This document shows positions 50,389-64,000 of a stretch of 64,000 nt of DNA, piece after piece. Position 1 is the first letter of the stretch; each line of letters begins with the position of its first letter. Both the position numbers and the translations under genes were made by a program. The notes below the pieces were generated by a model. The model saw only the letters and a list, made by a program, of their open reading frames with translations. It did no database searches and had not been told where the DNA came from. Source of the DNA: Thiohalocapsa sp. ML1 (lineage in GTDB: Bacteria; Pseudomonadota; Gammaproteobacteria; Chromatiales; Chromatiaceae); assembly GCF_001469165.1 (NCBI RefSeq), contig NZ_JABX01000028.1:1-64000 (forward strand), written 5' to 3'.

Positions 50389-50796
50389 ATGATCGAGGCC
50401 GTGGCGAGCGAAGAAGAGCGGTGGCTCAAGCTGTTCGTCGAGGGCGAGTACCTGGACCCCGAGAACCTGCCGCCGTGGATGAATACCCCGGAGATGCGAC
50501 GCGTCATGAGCACCATGCAAGGCTTTTCCGAGAAAGAGCGCGCCTATCATGCCTCCCAGGCGCGGCAGAATTACCTGCGCCAGCAGAAGACCATTCAGCG
50601 CCGGCTCGATGAGCTGAGCGCCATGGCGGCCCGCGAGCGGGCGGACAAAGAGCGCGAGCGGGCGGAAAAAGAACAGGCACGCGCAGCGGAGCAGCGCGAG
50701 CGGTCGGAGAAGGAGCGCGAGCGGACAGAGAAGGAGACCGCGCTAGCCGAGATCGAGCGCCTCAAGGCGCGGCTCAAGGGCGCCGCCGATGATTGA
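50389..50796 (+). pseudogene. Rpn-type PD-(D/E)XK nuclease, C-terminal fragment
   Basis: 135 residues from ATG 50389. MSTMQGFSEKERAYHASQAR then QNYLRQQKTIQRRLDEL and a long charged coiled coil (RAEKEQARAAEQRERSEKER) ending LAEIERLKARLKGA match the C-terminal part of Rpn family (recombination-promoting nuclease / PDDEXK transposase-like) proteins. The N-terminal catalytic PD-(D/E)XK domain of about 150-200 residues is missing; the palindrome cluster lies where it should be. Probably a non-functional remnant, though the ORF may still be expressed. Confidence 0.65.
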
Positions 50797-50856
50797 TTGC
50801 AAGACCCCCTTCACTTCTTCACTTCTGTATTTGAAGGTCACAAGTACGAGCAGATC

Positions 50857-51273
50857 ATGAACGGTGACGCGCTCGATCTACCCAACCGTACGGGCTTTCT
50901 CGCGGTGTTCGACGCGGAGAGCGGTACGCGCATGGCGCTGGTCAACGTATACGATGTCGCGTTCGATCCGACTACGGAGGCGGATGTGCAGGACGTGTTC
51001 TTCGTCCGCATGGAGCTCGACGAGAGCGAACGCGCAATCGTCGTGGAGAACGAGCATGGAGAGGTCTTTCATGTCTCGCTCGACGACCTGACTTCGACTC
51101 GGCCGAATAGATTCGAAAGGGCTCAGAGGGCCTCAGGGTCACAGAGGGCGTCTTGCCATACGACGAGGTCAAGGTCGAACTGTCGTGCCGGGCGCCGGCA
51201 TAGCCATACGGCCAGGGGCATGAGGGCAGGTCTTGCAATCCAGTATCTGGTCATGCAGCGCAGAGATGCGTGA
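50857..51273 (+). CDS. hypothetical protein in accessory cassette
   Basis: About 138 residues from ATG 50857; TTG 50797 is in frame. The first 80 residues look like a real small beta protein (RTGFLAVFDAESGTRMALVN, VQDVFFVRMELDESERAIVV, EHGEVFHVSLDDL). The last 55 are Arg/Ser-rich and translate the repeat region, so the gene has probably lost its original end. No family recognised. It lies between the Rpn fragment and the first 50-nt hairpin repeat. Confidence 0.4.
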   Translation: MNGDALDLPNRTGFLAVFDAESGTRMALVNVYDVAFDPTTEADVQDVFFVRMELDESERAIVVENEHGEVFHVSLDDLTSTRPNRFERAQRASGSQRASCHTTRSRSNCRAGRRHSHTARGMRAGLAIQYLVMQRRDA

Positions 51274-51281
51274 TTGCAAGA
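51232..51281. repeat. 50-nt hairpin repeat, left copy
   Basis: CTTGCAATC...GATTGCAAG forms a perfect 9-bp outer stem; inside, a 4x4 internal loop and an ATCT/AGAT inner stem. A related copy, about 80 percent identical with the fold kept, lies at 51858-51907, so the two bracket the HicBA genes. Confidence 0.75.
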
Positions 51282-51387
51282 TCTGACTGCTCTCGCTTCT
51301 CGCTCCCTGCGCTCCCTGTGTGCCCCTTGCGTCCGGACGACTCATGCGCTAGTTTTCCTGGTTCGAGCTCACCGGTGAGGCAAACCC

Positions 51388-51627
51388 ATGCTGCAAAGTT
51401 ACACGGCAAAATATACTCGCTGCCGCGGGGGATATATGGGGCAATTGGTGGAGTGGCCAGAAGTCGTTACAGAAGGCGCGGATCTCGACGAATGCAGAGC
51501 CATGTTGCGCGATGCGCTCAACGAGATGCTGTTGGCATACCGTGACCTCGGCAAAGAGATTCCGCCTGGGAACGCGCTCCTCGAACAATTGTCCGTGGAG
51601 TTAGATCGTGTCGGTGAAACGGCGTGA
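51388..51627 (+). CDS. hicB: HicB-type antitoxin
   Basis: 79 residues. SYTAKYTRCRGGYMGQLVEW then PEVVTEGADLDECRAMLRDA is the HicB partial RNase-H-like fold; LLAYRDLGKEIPPGNALLEQ ends the domain. There is no added DNA-binding domain, so autoregulation may need another factor. Its end overlaps the hicA start by 20 nt. Confidence 0.87.
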   Translation: MLQSYTAKYTRCRGGYMGQLVEWPEVVTEGADLDECRAMLRDALNEMLLAYRDLGKEIPPGNALLEQLSVELDRVGETA

Positions 51628-51796
51628 CCTGATTCGGTACTTCGAGGCCAATGGCTTCCAACTTCTCCGCGAAGGCGCCAACCATTCGATCTACACCGAC
51701 GGAATGAAGGCGATTCCAATAAAGCGACACCGCCAACTTGACCGCATAACAGCAAACGAGCTGTGCAAACAAGCCGGGCTTTCCCCGAAATACTGA
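51608..51796 (+). CDS. hicA: HicA mRNA interferase toxin
   Basis: 62 residues from GTG 51608. The family core is complete: KRRDLIRYFEANGFQLLREG, ANHSIYTDG with the catalytic His, and IPIKRHRQLDRITANELCKQ AGL. HicA cleaves mRNA and tmRNA. The antitoxin-first order is the reverse of the classical hicA-hicB arrangement but is common. The module is bracketed by 50-nt hairpin repeats. Confidence 0.9.
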   Translation: MSVKRRDLIRYFEANGFQLLREGANHSIYTDGMKAIPIKRHRQLDRITANELCKQAGLSPKY

Positions 51797-51857
51797 GCCG
51801 CTCCATTTCTCGAAAAGGAGGCATCAGAGGAGGCGTCCGCGCCCTCGGGGGTCAGGG

Positions 51858-51907
51858 CTTGCAATCCAGCATCCGGTAACGCAACTCGGAAATGCGTGAT
51901 TGCAGGA
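51858..51907. repeat. 50-nt hairpin repeat, right copy
   Basis: CTTGCAATC...GATTGCAGG. The outer stem keeps 8 of 9 pairs plus a wobble. The inner stem changes from ATCT/AGAT in the left copy to TCCG/CGGA here, a compensatory change that supports a selected structure. It ends 39 nt before the first dnaE2 fragment. Confidence 0.72.
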
Positions 51908-51945
51908 ACTGCCCTCGCGCCTATGCTGACCCCGCGCCTTTGCGG

Positions 51946-52205
51946 CGCGCTCGTCAGCACCGCCGGCCTCGTCATCAACCGCCAGCGCCCGGCCGCGGCC
52001 AACAACGTCACCTTCGTCACGCTGGAGGACGAGACCGGCCATGTGCACCTCGTCATCTTCAAGCAGCTCGCGGAGCGCGAGCGCCGCACCCTGCTCGGCG
52101 CCCGGCTCATGGGCCGTGCAGCGCGAGGCCGGCGTCACGCACCTGATCGCCAAGCGGCTCATGGACGACTCCCACCTGCTCGGCGGGCTCGTCTTCGCGT
52201 CGTAG
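51946..52205 (+). pseudogene. dnaE2 3'-end fragment A
   Basis: Closely matches dnaE2 from about 48945 to its stop: [20 protein letters not shown] then [20 protein letters not shown] is in frame. A net 11-nt deletion after LLGARLMG shifts the frame, so the rest ([17 protein letters not shown]) is read only at the DNA level. Scattered point changes show that it is a diverged copy, not an assembly duplicate. Without its start and polymerase domains it is a dead fragment. Confidence 0.88.
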
Positions 52206-52297
52206 GGCTTGCACTAGCGTCGGTTGGTGCATACCATTACTCCGCCACGGAAACTGCCGTGGCGCGACATAGCATCGCCGTGAGGGCGGGGGTCACG

Positions 52298-53083
52298 ATG
52301 TCAAGCTCCAAGATGCGTCAAGCCGGGCCGGTGTCGGCGCTGTTGCTCGGGCTCGCGGCGGCGCTGCCCGCGGAGGCCGGGTTTTTCGAGGGCTGGGATG
52401 ATCCGGCGCTCGGGAACAACGGTTTCTACTATTTCAATGAGCTCGCCTCGGACATCGGTGTGCCCATGGAGTGGGTCAGCTCCGGCGGCGACCCCGGCGG
52501 CTTTGTTCGGCTCGACCTCGCCAATGGCTCCCAGTGGAGCGCGATCACCTCGATGCGCAACCACTGGGTCGCCTACGCCTACGGCTTCTTTGATGCCGCG
52601 CATCCCGTCTACCATCCCGTCGATCTCAGCGTGGATAACCGCCTCACCTTCTCGATGAGCGCCGAAGCGGGCTTCGACCTCGGCGGCGCCCTTGTGACGC
52701 TCTGGCTCGGCGAGTGGGTCGACCCCGACGGCGAGACTGGTCCCGCCCCGCCGCAAGTGTCGTTCTTCTATCTCGACATCGGCGTCACGCCCGGCGTCGA
52801 TGCCTGGGCGGACCTGCTGATCGACATCGACCCCGCCGGCCCCTGGGTCACGCTCACCAACAACCAGCCCAAGACCGCCGCGGACCTGCTGGTGAATCCG
52901 CAGCAATGGGGTCTCGGCATCTTCGGCGGCAGCGCGCCGCCGACCGGCGTCCTCGCCCTCGACAACCTGCGGTTCGCGCCGCGGCCGGCGAACGTGCCGC
53001 TGCCGGCACCGCTGCCGCTGCTGCTGGCCGGGCTCGGCGGGCTTGTCCTCATCCGGCACGGGGCGGCGGTTCGACGGAGCTAG
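52298..53083 (+). CDS. secreted VPLPA-CTERM sorting-domain protein
   Basis: 261 residues from ATG 52298. Signal peptide [20 protein letters not shown] then AALPAEA. The body ([38 protein letters not shown]-like strands, then LDNLRFAP) resembles a laminin-G/carbohydrate-binding jelly roll common in such surface proteins. The C-terminus [20 protein letters not shown] then [11 protein letters not shown] is a textbook VPLPA-CTERM: motif, helix, basic tail. It should be processed by an exosortase and placed on the cell surface. It sits between two dnaE2 3'-end fragments, so it is probably part of inserted cargo. Confidence 0.83.
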   Translation: MSSSKMRQAGPVSALLLGLAAALPAEAGFFEGWDDPALGNNGFYYFNELASDIGVPMEWVSSGGDPGGFVRLDLANGSQWSAITSMRNHWVAYAYGFFDAAHPVYHPVDLSVDNRLTFSMSAEAGFDLGGALVTLWLGEWVDPDGETGPAPPQVSFFYLDIGVTPGVDAWADLLIDIDPAGPWVTLTNNQPKTAADLLVNPQQWGLGIFGGSAPPTGVLALDNLRFAPRPANVPLPAPLPLLLAGLGGLVLIRHGAAVRRS

Positions 53084-53125
53084 GCGCGGCCGACGGGCGC
53101 GATGTCCGCGGGCATCGCTTCGACA

Positions 53126-53241
53126 GTCGTCACTTTCAAGCAGCTCGCCGAGCGGGTGCGGCGCACCCTGCTCGGTGCCCGGCTCATGGGCGTGCAGGGC
53201 GAGGTCCGGCGCGAGGCCGTCGTTACGTACCTGGTTGCGAC
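53126..53241 (+). pseudogene. dnaE2 3'-end fragment B
   Basis: About 115 nt matching dnaE2 at about 49042-49157. In frame it reads [20 protein letters not shown] then GVQGEVRREAVVTYLV. It lacks the 11-nt deletion of fragment A and so is not a copy of A. Both ends are truncated. Confidence 0.82.
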
Positions 53242-53287
53242 AGCCAAGCACCTACCCGACCGTGCCGAGCCGCAGCCGGGCCGGAGA

Positions 53288-53502
<215 letters not shown>

Positions 53503-53672
53503 GAACGTCCACTCGCGACACCACTCCAGCGGTGTCGCGCCTCCAACGGCGCGCTGCGCTCCGATGCCAGCCCGGCTCTGTCGGGTCAGGGTTTTTACCC
53601 CTGGCCGGTTGGGGCCGGCACGCAACCTTGCTACTCTGCGCGGACAGAGCACACGCAACAATCCCGCGCACC

Positions 53673-55913
53673 ATGCAGGCCCAGATCGATCTGTCCAACT
53701 GCGATCGCGAGCAGGTGCAGTACCCCGGCGCCATTCAGCCGCACGGTGCGCTGCTGGTGCTCGATGCGGCGACGCTTTGCATCCAGCAGGCGAGCGCCAA
53801 CAGCGCCGACTACCTGGGGCTGCCGCCGGCAGGGCTGCTCGGCCAAGGCATCGAGGGCGCGCTGGGCGCGGCGGTCGCAGCCGACCTGCGGGAGCGGTTG
53901 TCCGCAGAGCAGTTGTCCACGAGCTTCACGCGCCTGCTGGCGGTGCAGTCGCCCGGCGGCGGACAGGCCTGCCATGTGTTCGCGAGCCGCACCGACGACG
54001 GGCTGGTGCTGCTGGAGCTGGAACGGCTCGACCAGGCCGCCCGCGTCGGCGCGCCGGAGCTCTACCCGGGCGTGCACCTGACGCTGCAGCGGCTGCAGTC
54101 GGCACCGACGCTGGCGGCGTTCTTCGACCTTACCGTGGCGGAGATCCGCGCCATCACCGGCTTCGACCGCGTCATGGCCTACCGTTTCGCCGCGGACGGC
54201 AGCGGCGAGGTGATCGCGGAGTCGGTGCGCGCGGGCCTGGAAACCTACCTCGGGCTGCACTATCCCGCGGCGGACATCCCCGAGCCCGCCCGGCGCCTGT
54301 TCAGCCTGACCTGGCTTCGGCACCTGCCGGACGTCGACTACGCGCCGGTGCCGCTGGTGCCGGAGCGCAATCCGCTCACCGCGGCGCCGGTGGACCTGAG
54401 CTGGTCCTTCCTGCGCAGCGTGTCCGAGATGTACACGGGCTATCTGCGCAACATGGGCGTCAAGGCGACCCTGGTGACGACGCTGCTGAAGGACGGCAAG
54501 CTCTGGGGGCTGATCTCCTGCATGCACCACGCGGGGCCCAAGTGTCTGCCCTACGAGCCGCGCGTCGCCGTGGAATGCCTCGCGCACATGGTCTCGCTGC
54601 TGATGGCCGGGAAGGCCGCGGAGGAGCACGGCGGCTACCGGCTCGCGCTCGGGGCCGCGCGTGCGCGGCTGCTCGATGCGCTGCTCGAGGCCGACGCCCT
54701 GCCCGCGGCGCTGATCGAGACGCACGCCGATGCCTTGACCGCGCTCGATGCCGACGGCGTCGCGCTGCTTGCGGACGGCCGCCTCAGCCTGCTCGGCAAG
54801 ACCCCCGCGCAGGCCGAGGTCAGGGCCCTGGCGGCCTGGCTCGCCGGTCGGAGTGAGCTCACCTTCGTGACCCATGCGCTTGCCGCGGACTACCCGCCGG
54901 CGGCGGCCTTTCAGGCCGCGGCGAGCGGGCTCCTCGCGGTGCGCTGGTCGCACGGCGCCCCCGATGGACTGCTGTGGTTCCGGCAGGAATGGCGGCAGGT
55001 CGTGCACTGGGCCGGCGATCCGAGCAAGCCGGTCGAGATCGACGCCAGCGGCGCGGAGATCCGCCTGCTGCCGCGGACCTCGTTTGCGCTCTGGCGCGAG
55101 GCGGTCGCCGGCGAGTCGCGCCGCTGGCTGGACTGCGAGCTGGAGTACGCCACGGAGCTGCGCCGCGGCATCGCCGAGCTGCTGCTGCGCCATACCGAGC
55201 AACTGCGGCGCATGAATCGGGAGCTGGCGGCGAGCAACGAGGAGCTCGACACCTTTGCCTACGCGGCCTCGCATGATCTGAAAGAACCGTTGCGCGGTAT
55301 CCACACCTCGGTGGAGTTTCTGGAGGAGGACGACGGTGCCCGCTTGTCCACCGAGGGACGGGAGCGCTTGGCGACCATCCTCAGGCTCACGACGCGCATG
55401 GACGAGCTGATCGAGTCCCTGCTCCAGTATTCGCGGGTCGGGCGCATCGACCTGCAACTGCAACAGGTGGACCTGAACGAGGTGGTGGCGCAGACGCTCG
55501 AGACCTTCGCGCCGCTCGCGGCACGGGGGGCGACGGTCAGGGTGCTGGGCCGGCTCCCGGTGCTCGAGTGCGACCGGGTGCGCGTCGGCGAGATCTTTAG
55601 CAACCTGATCTCCAACGCGCTCAAATACAACGACAAGGCCGACAAGCAGATCGAGATCGGCTGCGACGACGGCGCGTCGCCGCCGGTGCTGTTCGTGCGC
55701 GACAACGGCATCGGCATCGCCGAGAAACACTATGCGCGCATCTTCCAGATCTTCCGCCGCCTGCACGGGCGCAACGACTTCGGCGGCGGCGCCGGCGCCG
55801 GGCTCACCATCGCCAGGAAGGCCATCGAGCGCCACGGCGGGCGCATCTGGGTGGAATCGGTGCCCGGGCAGGGCTCGGTGTTTCGCTTCACGCTCGCGGC
55901 AGGACCCCGGTGA
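53673..55913 (+). CDS. bacteriophytochrome sensor histidine kinase
   Basis: 746 residues from ATG 53673. PAS (1-115) with the biliverdin-attaching Cys10 in LSNCDREQVQYPGAIQPHG, GAF (about 140-310) with DIP (201-203), PHY (about 320-500), then HisKA with the phospho-His in AASHDLKEPLRG and a HATPase domain (DRVRVGEIFSNLISNALKYN; GAGAGLTIARKAIERHGGRI). It should sense red/far-red light through biliverdin and signal by phosphotransfer. The conserved GAF His of xxMH..YLRNMG (DrBphP His260) is Tyr254 here (SEMYTGYLRNMG). No heme oxygenase gene is in the window. The stop overlaps the response regulator start. Confidence 0.9.
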   Translation: MQAQIDLSNCDREQVQYPGAIQPHGALLVLDAATLCIQQASANSADYLGLPPAGLLGQGIEGALGAAVAADLRERLSAEQLSTSFTRLLAVQSPGGGQACHVFASRTDDGLVLLELERLDQAARVGAPELYPGVHLTLQRLQSAPTLAAFFDLTVAEIRAITGFDRVMAYRFAADGSGEVIAESVRAGLETYLGLHYPAADIPEPARRLFSLTWLRHLPDVDYAPVPLVPERNPLTAAPVDLSWSFLRSVSEMYTGYLRNMGVKATLVTTLLKDGKLWGLISCMHHAGPKCLPYEPRVAVECLAHMVSLLMAGKAAEEHGGYRLALGAARARLLDALLEADALPAALIETHADALTALDADGVALLADGRLSLLGKTPAQAEVRALAAWLAGRSELTFVTHALAADYPPAAAFQAAASGLLAVRWSHGAPDGLLWFRQEWRQVVHWAGDPSKPVEIDASGAEIRLLPRTSFALWREAVAGESRRWLDCELEYATELRRGIAELLLRHTEQLRRMNRELAASNEELDTFAYAASHDLKEPLRGIHTSVEFLEEDDGARLSTEGRERLATILRLTTRMDELIESLLQYSRVGRIDLQLQQVDLNEVVAQTLETFAPLAARGATVRVLGRLPVLECDRVRVGEIFSNLISNALKYNDKADKQIEIGCDDGASPPVLFVRDNGIGIAEKHYARIFQIFRRLHGRNDFGGGAGAGLTIARKAIERHGGRIWVESVPGQGSVFRFTLAAGPR

Positions 55914-56407
55914 CGACCATGACCAAGCTGCAAACCGCCGCGCTGCTCATCGTCGAGGACTCCGATGAGGACTACGCGCTCGCCTGTTGGGCCTTGCAGC
56001 AGGCGGGCTTCACCGGCGCGGTGCGGCGCGCCGCCAGTGTCGCGGAGGCGCTGGCGCTGCTGTGTCCGGGCTGTGCGCCGGCGCCGGCCGGCCCCGCGCG
56101 GCAGGCGCCCGCGGCGTTCGACATCGTGCTGCTTGATCTCAATCTGCCCGACGGCACCGGCATGGATCTGCTGTCGGACCTGCGTGAGGAGTACGCGCAG
56201 CGGCTGCCGCTGCCCGTCGTCATCCTCACGACCTCGAACAATCCCCGGGATGTGGCAATCCTGTATCGCCTCGGCGTCTGCGGCTACTTCGTCAAGCCAC
56301 TCGACCGGCAGGGCTTTGCCGCGCAGATTCGAAGCTTCGTGGACTACTGGTTCAGCGCCGTGACGCTACCGCCGGCGGCGCATCCGCCGGAGACGACCGG
56401 GCGGTGA
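55910..56407 (+). CDS. single-domain response regulator (RcpA-like)
   Basis: 165 residues, one receiver domain with acidic E16/D17, phospho-acceptor Asp76 ([16 protein letters not shown]), Thr in [10 protein letters not shown] and Lys in GYFVKPLDR. Regulators of this type (RcpA/Rcp1) pair with phytochrome kinases and have no output domain. GTG 55910 overlaps the phytochrome stop; ATG 55919 is the alternative. Most likely the direct phosphate acceptor of the phytochrome. Confidence 0.9.
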   Translation: MTTMTKLQTAALLIVEDSDEDYALACWALQQAGFTGAVRRAASVAEALALLCPGCAPAPAGPARQAPAAFDIVLLDLNLPDGTGMDLLSDLREEYAQRLPLPVVILTTSNNPRDVAILYRLGVCGYFVKPLDRQGFAAQIRSFVDYWFSAVTLPPAAHPPETTGR

Positions 56408-56510
56408 GGCGGGGCGCCCATCACGTCGGCCCGAGCCGGGTGCGGCGCCGGCCGTTGTGCCGGCGCGGCGGGATTCCCGCCCGGCAACAGCGAGCGCGGA
56501 GACCCGGTGG

Positions 56511-59996
<3,486 letters not shown>

Positions 59997-60108
59997 GCCC
60001 GTATCCGATGCCCAGCGGCGCCATCGCGAGCGACATGCTGTCGCAGCCCGACACGCCGATGCGTGCGCCGCGGCGCTGCGCTTTGGCGCTACCGGAGCGG
60101 TGCAGGAC

Positions 60109-63815
<3,707 letters not shown>

Positions 63816-63819
<4 letters not shown>

Positions 63820-64000
63820 CGCCCGAACCCATCCTCGTCGTCGACGACGAACCGCAGAATCTCGCCGCCATGCGCCAGGTGCTCGGCGATGCGTATCGGC
63901 TGATCTTCGCGCGCAACGGCAGCGAGGCCCTAGCCGCGGCGGCCAAGCGCGAACCGGCGCTGATCCTGCTCGACATCGAGATGCCGGGCATGGACGGCTA
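63816..64000 (+). CDS. response regulator, N-terminal part (window edge)
   Basis: First 61 residues of a receiver domain: [20 protein letters not shown] and [14 protein letters not shown] with the acidic pair and the phospho-acceptor Asp. Truncated by the window end, so the output domain is unseen; overlap with the kinase by 4 nt places it in the same operon. Confidence 0.88.

Noticed and set aside
51232-51907. Interpretation of the 50-nt hairpins as integron attC sites
   Set aside because: They fold like attC sites but lack the GTTRRRY/RYYYAAC core boxes, and no integron integrase is in the window; reported as an unnamed repeat instead.
53610-53635. CCGGCACGCAACCTTGCTA before the phytochrome gene resembles a sigma-54 site
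   Set aside because: Again GG-N11-GC; one base too long and without other support.

Overview
The window is GC-rich, densely coded bacterial chromosome. Protein content (CpdA, SfsA, Lhr, MgtE, AbgT, ArgE, DnaE2, bacteriophytochrome, VPLPA/PEP-CTERM-type surface proteins) points to a gammaproteobacterium. A purple sulfur bacterium or relative (Chromatiales) is my best guess; this is inference from gene style, because no rRNA or pigment gene is present. I see no tRNA, rRNA, CRISPR array, complete transposase or integrase.

Layout. 1-1.5 kb is accessory debris: a 12-bp tandem array, paired palindromes, an ORF-deleted group II intron and two decayed reading frames. 1.5-20.3 kb is mostly housekeeping: periplasmic thioredoxin, acylphosphatase, SfsA, CpdA, rubrerythrin, Pgi, a TauD-like dioxygenase, a universal stress protein, DUF4399 and cNMP-binding proteins, ArgE, a GNAT-C39 / RimK-like ATP-grasp / NSUN-type methyltransferase operon, MgtE, a sugar isomerase and XthA. 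20.3-25.8 kb is a small defence island on the minus strand: a membrane-anchored STAND NTPase split by a frameshift, and a Septu-like PtuA-PtuB pair whose PtuB is cut by a nonsense codon. 26-39 kb holds glycerate kinase-PhoX, AbgT, a SHOCT protein, a ParDE-like module, a DUF4160-DUF2442 pair and the large helicase Lhr. 39-44.2 kb has two VapBC/FitAB-type modules around a 1165-residue repeat protein.

44-53.3 kb is the most mosaic part: a uvrA remnant, a probable sigma-54-driven PEP-CTERM-like protein, and an orphan SOS-controlled dnaE2. Two partial copies of the dnaE2 3' end follow, alternating with toxin-antitoxin cargo (RHH-PemK, HicBA) and a VPLPA-CTERM protein. The HicBA unit is bracketed by 50-nt hairpin repeats.

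53.7-64 kb is a tightly overlapped signalling operon: bacteriophytochrome kinase, single-domain response regulator, two very large hybrid kinases (receiver, PAS or SBP_bac_3 inputs, HisKA, two receivers, Hpt) sharing a 221-bp identical stretch, and the start of another response regulator that runs off the window.

Several palindromic repeat families recur across the window, some inside coding sequence (lhr, the STAND gene). They are the main structure the gene list does not explain.
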